DNA from: Paenibacillus agaridevorans
GTDB taxonomy: Bacteria; Bacillota; Bacilli; Paenibacillales; Paenibacillaceae
Assembly: GCF_003112455.1 (NCBI RefSeq)
Contig: NZ_BDQX01000339.1
Span: forward strand, 72,853 to 136,852
Direction of reading: 5' to 3'
Length of the DNA: 64,000 nucleotides
The notes beneath the pieces were generated by a model. It did not search any database. It was given only the letters and a program-made list of their open reading frames with translations, and was not told the DNA's origin. Made by a program: the position numbers and the translations under genes. Shown here piece after piece: positions 50,315 through 58,432 of this stretch; within the stretch, counting starts at the first letter, position 1, and every line of letters starts with the position of its first letter.

Positions 50315-50384
50315 GGGAAAATGACCCTCTAATCACGCGTTTATAGGTTATTCCGGGAATATAAAGGGAAATATGCCCTCTAAT
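50315..50384. repeat. Two copies of a degenerate intergenic repeat
   Basis: GGGAAAATGACCCTCTAAT (50315-50333) recurs as GGGAAATATGCCCTCTAAT (50366-50384), 51 bases apart. Repeats of this style are common between Paenibacillus genes (from memory). Confidence 0.5.
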
Positions 50385-50461
50385 AGCTATCGAATTGCCG
50401 ATAAACCTCGTATACTCATGAAATAGTGGGAGAAATTCCTATAATTTCTCTGAATGGACGA

Positions 50462-50508
50462 AAGGACAGTGAAATAAAGGGAGGTTTTCCCTTTGTTTCA
50501 CTGTCCTT
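50462..50508. terminator. 21-bp hairpin, terminator-like
   Basis: AAGGACAGTGAAA...AAGGGA pairs over 21 bp with TCCCTTT...TTTCACTGTCCTT (one G-U) around a 5-base loop. It is the longest near-perfect hairpin in the window. It may end transcription of either flanking unit, or be a mobile hairpin repeat. Confidence 0.6.
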
Positions 50509-50521
50509 CTCTTTGTCATCT

Positions 50522-50629
50522 AACTACTCATTCAACTCCGCATCCAACTCCGCATCCAACTACTCATCCAACTACTCATCCAACTACACATCCAACTTCG
50601 CATCCAACTCCACATCCAACTACTCGACC
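50522..50629. repeat. 12-bp minisatellite, nine units
   Basis: Nine consecutive 12-base units of the form AACTMCKCATCC (for example AACTACTCATCC, AACTCCGCATCC). The plus-strand frame through it would read Ser-Asn-rich tetrapeptides but has no promoter or ribosome site of its own. The array is short and likely to vary in copy number between strains. Confidence 0.85.
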
Positions 50630-50735
50630 TTGTCCTTCTTATTTATCATGAGCCGCCTGGACTACTGCAACGATCTACGTCGATGTCAGCAACGCCCGCC
50701 GTCGACGGTCCTCGCCGTACAGCTGTTCCTCTCTT

Positions 50736-51710
50736 TTAAAGATCCCCCGCATGCGTCACGCGGTTCCGGCCGCCGCTCTTGGACGCATACAGCGCCGTAT
50801 CGGCTTTCTTGACAAGCGTTCCATTCGTTTCCCCGACTTCAGCCGTAGCAACGCCCAAACTGATCGTGATCCGGTAATCGTCCATCGGAGTGGCGGCGGT
50901 CGCCCGGCATAACGCCTCCGCGATATCCACCGCTTGTTCCTTGCCGGTCTCGGGGAGAATCGCCACGAACTCTTCGCCGCCGAACCGCGCAATGATATCC
51001 GTCTCCCGCGACATCGATTGGAGAAGCTCGGCGAGCTTGGCCAACACGATATCGCCGATGGGATGGCCGTACGTGTCGTTAATGTGCTTGAAGTGGTCGA
51101 TATCGATGATAAGCATGGACAGGGGCTGTCCGCTGTCTTGGTGCTTCGCGAGAAGAGTCGTTAAGTGATCCTGGAAGTACCGCCGATTGCGAAGCCCCGT
51201 TAACGGATCGGTGGTTGCCATGGCCTCGAGCCTGCTGTTAATCAGCATGAGCTCCTGCTGCTTCCGTTCGTATTCCTCGTTAAGAAGCTCGAGCCGCTTA
51301 TTTGCCTCGTTCGTCGCTTGATACAGCTCCTGGAGTTTGACCTTGGTCTGCAGAACATCCTTTTCATGTTCGATCCGCTTGCGCATCTCTACTACGACGA
51401 TATCGATGCGGCTCTCGCCGTCCCGCGTCCTTCGAATGCCGTTCAGCAGGACGGGCACATCCCCTCCGCTATTCGTGCGAAGCGACATATACATCTCGTT
51501 TACTTGGCCGTACAATTGGATGTGCGGATAGAAGTACGTGTGGAACAGAAGCTTGTTCGTGACGGACAAGACCGACTCGACATGAAGGCCGGCCAACTCG
51601 GGGTTGTCGTGCTGCAACATGTTTAACAAGGTCTGATTGACCTCTCGAATAATGCCGGCATCGGTAATCGAGAAGTATCCGCACGGAGCGTTGTCTAATC
51701 TTGAGTCCAT
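50736..51710 (-). CDS. PAS-GGDEF diguanylate cyclase linked to RsbQ
   Basis: A 324-residue enzyme expected to make cyclic di-GMP. Residues 1-110 form a PAS-type sensor domain (DNAPCGYFSITDAGIIREVN, FHTYFYPHIQLY, DVPVLLNGIRR), then a coiled coil (about 115-165), then the cyclase (168-320) with DPLTGLRNRRYF, FGGEEF as the active-site motif and the DIDHFKHINDTYGH signature. The PAS and coiled-coil part resembles B. subtilis RsbP, whose C-terminal output is a PP2C phosphatase. The start lies 23 bases after the rsbQ stop, downstream of it in one operon, so the hydrolase very likely activates this sensor. Confidence 0.9.
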   Translation of the reverse strand: MDSRLDNAPCGYFSITDAGIIREVNQTLLNMLQHDNPELAGLHVESVLSVTNKLLFHTYFYPHIQLYGQVNEMYMSLRTNSGGDVPVLLNGIRRTRDGESRIDIVVVEMRKRIEHEKDVLQTKVKLQELYQATNEANKRLELLNEEYERKQQELMLINSRLEAMATTDPLTGLRNRRYFQDHLTTLLAKHQDSGQPLSMLIIDIDHFKHINDTYGHPIGDIVLAKLAELLQSMSRETDIIARFGGEEFVAILPETGKEQAVDIAEALCRATAATPMDDYRITISLGVATAEVGETNGTLVKKADTALYASKSGGRNRVTHAGDL

Positions 51711-51732
51711 TTCGTCATGCCTTTCTCAGCGT

Positions 51733-52539
51733 TTACACGCCAGCCAAATAGTCTTTCATACACTGCGCCATCTCGTCCGGATGACTTAACTGGGGATAAT
51801 GCCCCTTCGCCGTCATCTGACGAAGCTTGCTATTCTTAAGATGCGCATGCAAGTAATCGCCGACCTCTACAGGAGAGATGCTGTCGTCCGAGCATTGCAG
51901 GATGAGGGAGGGAACAGAGGCCTTCTCCAGACTGGAACGGCAATCGGAATAAAAGGTCACTTCGGCGAATTGCCGGGCGATATGCGGATCCCGGGAACAG
52001 AAGGTTCGTTCGAGCTCCTCGGCTAGTTCCTTCCTGTCGGAATTCTGCATGACGATCGGCGCCAGGTAACTGGCCCATCCGATGAAGTTAAGCTGCATCA
52101 TCTCGAGAAGCTCGTCAATATCGCTTTTGTTGAAACCTCCGAAGTAGTCCGGCTGATCGTTCATGTATCTCGGGGACGAGCCGATCATGATCATCCGCGA
52201 GAAATATTCGGGGTTGCGGATGGATGCCAGCATGCCGATCATTCCGCTTACGGAGTGTCCCACGAAGACGGTATCCTTAAGCTCCAGCGCCTCCATCACG
52301 TCCAGCACGTCCTGCGCATAGCCATGCAGATCATTATATTTAGTGGAATCGTAAAGGTCGATTTGCGACTTTCCCGATCCGACGTAGTCGAACAACACGA
52401 TACGATAGTTCTGCTCGAAGGCCGGCACGATGTGTCTCCACATCTCCTGGTCGCATCCGAAGCCGTGGGCGAAGACGATCGTTTGGTCACCGCTTCCGAG
52501 CACTTTAACATGATTTCGTTGGAGAATGTCAATGGACAT
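51733..52539 (-). CDS. rsbQ: RsbQ-like alpha/beta hydrolase, signalling partner
   Basis: A 268-residue hydrolase of the RsbQ/KAI2/DAD2 type. The catalytic triad falls exactly where it does in B. subtilis RsbQ: Ser96 in GHSVSG, Asp219 in CSDDSISP and His247 in AKGHYPQLSHP; the start (MSIDILQRNHVKVLGSGDQTI) and length also match. In B. subtilis RsbQ binds a small hydrophobic molecule and is needed for RsbP, a PAS phosphatase, to sense energy stress. Here the partner next door has a GGDEF domain instead. The strong end-to-end match allows a firm call on the family; the ligand is unknown. Confidence 0.9.
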   Translation of the reverse strand: MSIDILQRNHVKVLGSGDQTIVFAHGFGCDQEMWRHIVPAFEQNYRIVLFDYVGSGKSQIDLYDSTKYNDLHGYAQDVLDVMEALELKDTVFVGHSVSGMIGMLASIRNPEYFSRMIMIGSSPRYMNDQPDYFGGFNKSDIDELLEMMQLNFIGWASYLAPIVMQNSDRKELAEELERTFCSRDPHIARQFAEVTFYSDCRSSLEKASVPSLILQCSDDSISPVEVGDYLHAHLKNSKLRQMTAKGHYPQLSHPDEMAQCMKDYLAGV

Positions 52540-52631
52540 GTCGTTGCCCCCTTGCAGGTAATGTTGATAGGTTCGGGAAGTAAGAGGCTATCATTCCTAT
52601 TATAGCGGAAAATAGCAGACAAAGGACAAGA

Positions 52632-52799
52632 TTGTCATATCTAGTCGAAAAAGAATATGGAATCATCTGCAGAAAAAGCGGCCATGCCCTTTCGACAAAG
52701 CTAAACAAACACCGTCTGATTGACGATCATATCAATAAGGCGGACAAGACGTGCTGGATGGTGGATAAGCAGCATCCGTTTAATCGCTCCGCAACGTGA
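52632..52799 (+). CDS. Possible small ORF of 55 residues
   Basis: TTG at 52632 with AAAGGA about 6 bases upstream opens a 55-codon frame with protein-like composition (VEKEYGIICRKSGHAL, NKHRLIDDHINKADKT, WMVDKQHPFNR), containing two Cys and three His. I recognise no family. It may be a small gene or the end of a decayed one. It lies in the 340-base gap between the rsbQ operon and the pullulanase. Confidence 0.3.
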   Translation: MSYLVEKEYGIICRKSGHALSTKLNKHRLIDDHINKADKTCWMVDKQHPFNRSAT

Positions 52800-52879
52800 C
52801 CATACTTACTGACAACAGTCTATTAATCTCAATTAATCTCCTATGAGCGCTGATAGATTGCACACTACCAGAAAAGGGC

Positions 52880-55414
52880 GTGGATGCCTTGTCCATTCTC
52901 ATGAATCATCCATTACATACCGGGAAGCCGGGATCCGCGGGGAGAGTCGCGCATGTCGCAGGCAACTTTTGGACGCAAGCCGGCATCGCCAGCGACTGGT
53001 CTACGGACGCCGAAGAGCTCCGAATGATCAACATCGGGGGCGAAATGCATATCCTGAAAGTACCGCTGAATCCCGGTTATTATGAATACAAAGTTGCCAT
53101 TAATGGCGGCTGGACCGAAAACTACGGCGTCAACGGGATGCTGGGAGGAGGCAATATCAAGTTTAAGCTTGACGCCCCCAAGGAGGTCACGTTTATTTTT
53201 CACGACGATGCCGCATCCAAGAGAGTGGCGGAGTGGTATGAAGGCAAACCGGACTCCGATGCTGCAGGCGCAGATTGGGCTGAACTGGATGCAAAATTTT
53301 ATTATGGCGGAGACGATCTGGGCGCGACGTACGACAAAGGCGCAGCCAAGCTGAAACTGTGGGCGCCAAAGGCGGACGCGGTGGCGGTCCGCTTCTACGA
53401 TAAAGACGATGCGGAACGGGAAGTCGGCGCCGCCGAACTGATGCGAGGCGAGCAAGGCGTATGGTCCGTGACGGCAACGCCAGAGATTCTGGACATCGCG
53501 GATCTGAGAGGATATTACTATCAGTACGAGGTTACGCACGGCAGGACGACGCGCAGGGTGCTGGACCCGTACGCCAAGTCGATGGCGGAATTCCGGGTCA
53601 GTCCGGCGGGGCTGCCGCTCGGAGCCGATCGCGATGCCGTCGGCAAGGCAGCTATCATCGACTTGAGCGAGACGGAGCCGGAAGGCGGACTCGGATTCGC
53701 GGAGATCGAAGGTTACGAGCGCAGGGAAGACGCCATCATCTACGAGACGCATATCCGGGATTTTACGTCGGATCCTGCCATCGAGGGAGATTTGCATGCG
53801 AGGTGGGGCACTTACCGGGCGTTTATCGACAAGCTGGATTATATCCGAAAGCTTGGCGTTACGCATGTGCAGCTACTGCCCGTTATGGCCTGGTATTATG
53901 GCGACGAAGCCGCAATGTCGCAGCGCGAACTACACGAATCCACGGAAAATAACCAGTACAACTGGGGTTATGATCCCCATGGTTATTTTTGCCCGGATGG
54001 AGCGTATTCCGAGAATCCGCGCGATCCTGAGCTGCGTGTAAAGGAGCTCAAGGAGCTGATCGCCGCGATCCATCGTGCAGGTATGGGCGTTATTCTGGAT
54101 GTCGTATACACGCATATGGCGAAGGCATGGCTGCTGGAGGATATCGTGCCGGATTATTATTTCTACCGAAATGAAGCGGGCGAGCTGCTCGGTGGCTTCG
54201 GAAGCAATCTGGCCACCAATCACAAGATGGCGGAGAAGCTTATGGTGGATTCCGTGAAGTATTGGTTTCAGGAGTACAAAATAGACGGCATGCGCTGGGA
54301 CATGATGGGCGATGCGACGTACCCGGCAGTGCAGCGGGCATTCGACGAGGCGGCCGCCATTCATCCGAAGCCCTTGTTTATCGGCGAAGGCTGGCGGACC
54401 TTCGCTGGTCATATCGGGGAGCCTTCCCTCGTGGGAATGGGCGCAGATCAGGATTGGATGAACAAAACGGACGACGTTGGCGTCTTCTCCGACGAATTCC
54501 GAAACGAGCTGAAATCGGGATTCGGCAGCGAAGGCGAGCCGCGATTCCTGATGGGAGGCGCGCGCCATATCGACACGTTGTTCCGCAATTTAAAGGCGCA
54601 GCCGTACAATACGCCGGCTGATTCTCCTGGAGATATGGTGCAATACCTGGAGGCGCATGATAACCTGACACTGCACGACGTCATTGCCGTGACGCTTCGG
54701 GCGGATCCGCGTATTCCTGCGGACGCAAGGCGCATCCATCGCAGGCTTCGGCTAGGACATGTGCTCCTCTTTACATCGCAGGGGACAATCTTTATGCAAG
54801 CCGGTCAAGAGTTCGGCAGGACGAAGCAATGGGGAGGAAGCGCGGCGCCGGCCGCCCACGCCCATCCGCACTTTAACGTTCATGGCGAGATCATCGGATA
54901 CTTCGTGCATAACTCCTACGATTCCTCGGATGCCATCAACAAGTTTGATTGGAGCAAAGCGACGGATGACGGAACGATATATCCGGAAAACGCTCTGACC
55001 CGTTCTTATACAGCCGGTCTGATTGAGCTGAGGCGAAGCACGAACGCGTTCCGTCTCGGCGATATGGAATCTGTCAATCGCGACATGACGATGATTCTTT
55101 CGCCGGATATCGGAGAATTCGACCTTGTGATCGCCTATCGCTGTCAATCGACCGACGGGACAGGTGCCTATTATGTCTTTGTGAACGCGGATGAGCGCGA
55201 GAGGACGATCAGGTTGTCACTGCAGGCGGACCTGACGCAGGGCGAGGTGCTCGTGGACGGCGAGACGGCTGGCGCCAGCGAAGTCGCGGCGCAGGCGGGC
55301 TTCGGGTTGTCGCGAGAGGCGATCGTGCTGGAGCCGCTGACCGCCGTTGTTATACGGATGAGGGAGCGGGAGCCGTTTGCGAATGAATGCGCGTATGAAC
55401 AGCGCGACGAATAG
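52880..55414 (+). CDS. pulA: Type I pullulanase (debranching enzyme), cytoplasmic
   Basis: It hydrolyses alpha-1,6 branches in pullulan, limit dextrin or glycogen. The 844 residues begin with an X25/CBM-like domain (about 15-95; AGRVAHVAGNFWTQAGIASDW), then a further N-domain and CBM48 (about 140-260), the GH13 subfamily 14 barrel (about 275-700) and a C-terminal beta-sandwich. Signature stretches: YNWGYDPHGYF, region I DVVYTHM, region II GMRWDMMGDAT with the nucleophile Asp, region III FIGEGWRTFAG with the acid Glu, region IV EAHDNLTLHD. No signal peptide is present, so it acts inside, probably on imported maltodextrins or glycogen. GTG at 52880 or ATG at 52913-region codons may start it; the GTG has AAAAGGG close by. 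A terminator follows. Confidence 0.93.
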   Translation: MDALSILMNHPLHTGKPGSAGRVAHVAGNFWTQAGIASDWSTDAEELRMINIGGEMHILKVPLNPGYYEYKVAINGGWTENYGVNGMLGGGNIKFKLDAPKEVTFIFHDDAASKRVAEWYEGKPDSDAAGADWAELDAKFYYGGDDLGATYDKGAAKLKLWAPKADAVAVRFYDKDDAEREVGAAELMRGEQGVWSVTATPEILDIADLRGYYYQYEVTHGRTTRRVLDPYAKSMAEFRVSPAGLPLGADRDAVGKAAIIDLSETEPEGGLGFAEIEGYERREDAIIYETHIRDFTSDPAIEGDLHARWGTYRAFIDKLDYIRKLGVTHVQLLPVMAWYYGDEAAMSQRELHESTENNQYNWGYDPHGYFCPDGAYSENPRDPELRVKELKELIAAIHRAGMGVILDVVYTHMAKAWLLEDIVPDYYFYRNEAGELLGGFGSNLATNHKMAEKLMVDSVKYWFQEYKIDGMRWDMMGDATYPAVQRAFDEAAAIHPKPLFIGEGWRTFAGHIGEPSLVGMGADQDWMNKTDDVGVFSDEFRNELKSGFGSEGEPRFLMGGARHIDTLFRNLKAQPYNTPADSPGDMVQYLEAHDNLTLHDVIAVTLRADPRIPADARRIHRRLRLGHVLLFTSQGTIFMQAGQEFGRTKQWGGSAAPAAHAHPHFNVHGEIIGYFVHNSYDSSDAINKFDWSKATDDGTIYPENALTRSYTAGLIELRRSTNAFRLGDMESVNRDMTMILSPDIGEFDLVIAYRCQSTDGTGAYYVFVNADERERTIRLSLQADLTQGEVLVDGETAGASEVAAQAGFGLSREAIVLEPLTAVVIRMREREPFANECAYEQRDE

Positions 55415-55441
55415 TTGTGCAACGAGTTCATGGACATCGGT

Positions 55442-55511
55442 AAAACGCAAATAAAGCGCAGATAAAGTGCAGATAAAGTGCAGAGAAAAACGTAGAGAAA
55501 AACGTAGAGAA
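55442..55511. repeat. Short tandem repeats after the pullulanase gene
   Basis: Units GCAGATAAAGT (two to three near copies) and AACGTAGAGAAA (about three copies) run into the terminator. The minus-strand frame across them reads RFSL repeats but has no ribosome site or family resemblance. Confidence 0.6.
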
Positions 55512-55554
55512 AAACGCAAGCTTGCGGCAGTGTCCGCGTGGCTTGCGTTTTTTT
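55512..55554 (+). terminator. Pullulanase terminator
   Basis: AAACGCAAGC and GCTTGCGTTT pair over 10 bp, with an inner GCGG/CCGC stem in the loop, followed by seven T. Confidence 0.8.
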
Positions 55555-55590
55555 GTCGTTGTATAGGAAATTATGCGACATACCAGACTG

Positions 55591-55846
55591 TGGGCGAACG
55601 AGCAGCTGTAGGCGTTAAAAACGCCGATGGATCGTAAAGTAACTCTGATTAGTGTGTATAGGCGTAATAACGCCTATGGGGCCAAAAAGTGGGCAAACGA
55701 GCAGCTGTAGACGTTAAAAACGCCGATGGATCGTAAAGTAACTCTGATTAGCAGCCATAGTCGTTCGTAACGCTTATGGCTCCAAAAAGTAGGCGAACGA
55801 GCAGCTGTAGGCGTTAAAAACGCCGATGGACCGGAAAGTAACTCAG
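55591..55846. repeat. Three-copy 100-bp direct repeat with hairpins
   Basis: A unit of about 100 bp begins GGGCGAACGAGCAGCTGTAG at 55591, 55691 and 55791 (the last copy is about half length). Each has GGCGTT-AAA-AACGCC or a close relative and then GATGGATCGTAAAGTAACTC. Copies 1 and 2 also hold a second hairpin whose sequence differs while pairing is largely kept (ATAGGCGT/ACGCCTAT against CCATAG.CGTT/AACG..TATGG). There is no CDS here. It lies between the pullulanase terminator and the AraC gene. Confidence 0.8.
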
Positions 55847-55865
55847 GACGATTTTGTTGTTGGCG

Positions 55866-56768
55866 CTATAAGAGAGAGGACATTTTGCGATATTCGCGAG
55901 GGGAGACGCCCTGCCATCGCTTGAACGCATGACTGAAGTGATGCAAATCCTCGTATCCGATAAGCAGGCCGATCTGCTCGATCTTCAGATCGCTTTCCCT
56001 CAGACAGCGCTTGGCCTCCTGGTGGCGAAGCCTGCTGACATATTGCCCCGGGGTCGTCCCGTAATGCTTCTTGAACAGTCGGATGAAATAATCCGGGCTT
56101 ACGTTCAGGCGATTAGCCATGATGTCGCTAGTCCAAGGAAAGTGTAGAGCGCGGGCAATCTCCTCCGTCAGCTCCTTAAACGCGTCTTGATAGGCCTGGG
56201 GAACAGTCCGCGCCGGGATCGGCAGCAATCTGGACAGAGCGGTCGCAATCAGCAGCATGCCTCCCTTACAAGCCGCGCCGAAGCCCGGCTTCTCCTGTGT
56301 AAACTCCTCGCAAACCTTCTCCATCAAGCGGACAATGTCCTCGGGCACGGAAGCATAGCGACGGGCAAAGAGGTTGTTCCCTTCGCTGTCAAGCGGCGGC
56401 CGGCAAAATCGGTCGTTGCGTACATTCCTTTCATCGACATCGACAAACAGTTCGGGAGAGATCTCGAAATCATCGAAGAAATCAAAATGGATGCCGAGCA
56501 GATGCGTTCTATCGGCAGCCCGAGTCTCGATGCGGTGAGGCATGGCTGCATGGAGGAACAACAGGTCGCCAGGCAGATAAGTATCTGTGTCGTTAGACAG
56601 AGGGAAATGGACGCGCATTTCTCCCGAATAAACATACATGATCTCGAAATCGTAAATTCTTCTTGCCGGCAGCAGAACGGGAGGCACCCATTGATGCTGT
56701 GCCCAGTGGACGCTTGGATTCATATCCTGCATGTCGGAAGAGCGATTCTTTTGCAAGCACAGGTCCAT
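55866..56768 (-). CDS. AraC-family regulator with cupin sensor domain
   Basis: A 300-residue activator. An N-terminal cupin (about 30-130; FEIMYVYSGEMRVHFPL, YLPGDLLFLHAAMPHRIE) should bind a sugar-like effector. The C-terminal pair of HTH motifs (about 195-297; FPWTSDIMANRLNVSPDYFIRLFKKHYGTTPGQYVSRLR, LLIGYEDLHHFSHAFKRWQGVSPREYRK) binds DNA. It is divergent from a Gfo/Idh/MocA dehydrogenase across a 153-base gap containing an ATCGAT palindrome and long A/T-rich runs. It probably controls that gene. Confidence 0.9.
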   Translation of the reverse strand: MDLCLQKNRSSDMQDMNPSVHWAQHQWVPPVLLPARRIYDFEIMYVYSGEMRVHFPLSNDTDTYLPGDLLFLHAAMPHRIETRAADRTHLLGIHFDFFDDFEISPELFVDVDERNVRNDRFCRPPLDSEGNNLFARRYASVPEDIVRLMEKVCEEFTQEKPGFGAACKGGMLLIATALSRLLPIPARTVPQAYQDAFKELTEEIARALHFPWTSDIMANRLNVSPDYFIRLFKKHYGTTPGQYVSRLRHQEAKRCLRESDLKIEQIGLLIGYEDLHHFSHAFKRWQGVSPREYRKMSSLL

Positions 56769-56921
56769 GAGGCAATCCTCCTCGCAAATTTATATCGATA
56801 ATATACAACTAATGAACTGATTCAAGCAAATACTTCCGTTATCATCCGTGTTATTATTTCGGTAATTAATCGATAATCAATAAGTTTTTCGATTCATACT
56901 ACGGAAAGCCAGGTGCGGAAC

Positions 56922-58052
56922 ATGAGATTGGGAGTAATCGGTTACGGACTACGGGTTAGCAGTATTTTTCCCGCCCTTCAATCGGAGGAGTTAGGTTACA
57001 GCATCGCTGCGATAGCGGATCCGAAGCGTGATGAACTAAAGACCAGGCTTGGAGAGGAAGCTCGCCATACGCAATTTTTTGACAATGCGGACGAAATGCT
57101 GGATTCTTGCGAGCTAGACGGCATTATTATCGGAACGCGCTGCGACCTTCATACGGATATGGCGCTTAAAGTGCTTCGCCGGCATTTGCCGCTGTATCTG
57201 GAGAAGCCGGTCGCAACCACTTACGAGGATTTGTCGCGGCTCAAGGCCGGATACGAGGCTTCCCGGTCGGAGGTAGTCGTCTCGTTCCCGCTACGCAATA
57301 CACCACTCGTCAGGCTGGCCAAGGAAATTATCGATTCCGGGAAGATCGGTACGGTGGAGCATGTGCAGGCGGTTAACAACGTCCCGTACGGAGGCGTGTA
57401 TTATCATTCCTGGTACAGGGACGAGCGCATTACGGGCGGGCTGTTTCTGCAAAAGGCGACGCATGACTTCGACTATATCAACTATCTCATCGGACTTAAG
57501 CCGATTGCCGTATGCGCGATGAAGTCGAAGCGGGTCTTTACGGGAACGAAGCCGGCGGGATTGAAATGCTCAAATTGCGAGGAAAATAGAACCTGCGAGG
57601 AAAGCGCACTGAAGCCGCATAATCGTCATGGGGATGACTACTGCAGTTTTGCGGAAGATACAGGCAACGAAGATTCTGGCGGGGCGTTGCTGCGTTACGA
57701 GACGGGCATGCATGTCAACTATTCTCAGAATTTTTTTGCGCGCAGGGGAGCGGCAAGGCGCGGCGCCCGTTTGCTCGGCTACAAGGGAACGTTGGAGTTC
57801 GACTGGTATACGAATGAGCTTAAGGTCTATATGCATCATGAGGCGCGGGTGGAGACGCATGCCATCGATGTCAGTGCGATGGATGGACACGGCGGCGGAG
57901 ACGGGATACTCGTAAACAATTTCCTGCAGGCCGTCCGAGGCAAGGAGCGCTCGCGGACAACGCTGGGCGACGGCTTGCTGAGCGCGCTGCTCTGCTTGAA
58001 GGCAAACGAGTCCGCCGAGACGAATACGTTCCAGAACGTGGAATGGCCATAA
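56922..58052 (+). CDS. Gfo/Idh/MocA-family sugar dehydrogenase
   Basis: A 376-residue NAD(P)-dependent sugar or inositol oxidoreductase. The start at 56922 (MRLGVIGYGLRVSSIF) follows AGGTGCGG. The N-terminal Rossmann fold has GVIGYGLR (4-11; the family more often has GxGxxG/A), and the catalytic EKP motif is at LYLEKPVATT. The C-terminal domain begins near residue 130 (VVSFPLRNTPLVRLAKE). An insert with four Cys (KCSNCEENRTCEESALKP) near residue 215 could bind a metal and is not a general family feature. It is controlled in all likelihood by the divergent AraC protein. A strong terminator follows at 58165. Confidence 0.88.
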   Translation: MRLGVIGYGLRVSSIFPALQSEELGYSIAAIADPKRDELKTRLGEEARHTQFFDNADEMLDSCELDGIIIGTRCDLHTDMALKVLRRHLPLYLEKPVATTYEDLSRLKAGYEASRSEVVVSFPLRNTPLVRLAKEIIDSGKIGTVEHVQAVNNVPYGGVYYHSWYRDERITGGLFLQKATHDFDYINYLIGLKPIAVCAMKSKRVFTGTKPAGLKCSNCEENRTCEESALKPHNRHGDDYCSFAEDTGNEDSGGALLRYETGMHVNYSQNFFARRGAARRGARLLGYKGTLEFDWYTNELKVYMHHEARVETHAIDVSAMDGHGGGDGILVNNFLQAVRGKERSRTTLGDGLLSALLCLKANESAETNTFQNVEWP

Positions 58053-58164
58053 AACGTCGTCCCATCCGGTTAGCGCGTACTGCTGGCGCAGGACGAAAGC
58101 CGGGGGAGGGGAGTTATCGGATGCCGCAAGGCATGCCTCCTCATCGGAACGGAACATAGAACAG

Positions 58165-58197
58165 GGGGCTGTCCCAAAATGACAGCCCCTTGTTTTT
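58165..58197 (+). terminator. Intrinsic terminator after the Gfo/Idh/MocA gene
   Basis: GGGGCTGTC (58165-58173) and GACAGCCCC (58181-58189), a perfect 9-bp stem with 7-base loop, then TTGTTTTTT. The gap 58053-58164 has no other feature. Confidence 0.85.
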
Positions 58198-58270
58198 TGC
58201 TATACTCACCAGGCGTTACGCCAATCACTTGCTTGAAGCTGCGCGTGAAGTTCTACACATTTGCATACCT
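58190..58270 (-). pseudogene. Remnant of an AraC-type regulator C-terminus
   Basis: On the minus strand the frame reads RYANV, a TAG stop, then NFTRSFKQVIGVTPGEYS. The normal AraC ending is YxNVQNFTRxFKxxxGxTPxxYR, so the stop replaces the Gln codon (CAG to TAG). Upstream sequence does not continue the family. It is a fragment of a dead gene beside the terminator. Confidence 0.65.
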
Positions 58271-58432
58271 GAGCCGGTGACTCGGCTGTTCGCATCCCGG
58301 ACATTCAGCATACGGTCTGCGGCTGCGGTCAGCTCGAGATCTCACCTGCGAAGTAGCAGAATATTGCTGGTTTAGGCGGTATGGGGTTACGAGGGCCCGT
58401 TACCGTAATCGTATAAAGGAGTAACGCTCCTG

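Noticed and set aside
50522..50629. CRISPR array
   Set aside because: Units are 12 bp, contiguous, without spacers, and no cas gene is present.
50426..50812. A Ser/Asn-rich 128-codon frame across the minisatellite
   Set aside because: It only exists because 12 is a multiple of 3; no ribosome site, and it runs into the antisense of the cyclase gene.
52913..53866. A 317-codon minus-strand frame inside the pullulanase gene
   Set aside because: It is the mirror of conserved pullulanase domains with no start site or family match.
55217..55519. Minus-strand RFSL-repeat frames after the pullulanase
   Set aside because: They are produced by short tandem DNA repeats and the terminator, with no start signal.
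55591..55846. CRISPR or attachment-site repeats
   Set aside because: Three 100-bp copies with no spacer variety of CRISPR size and no integrase or cas gene nearby.
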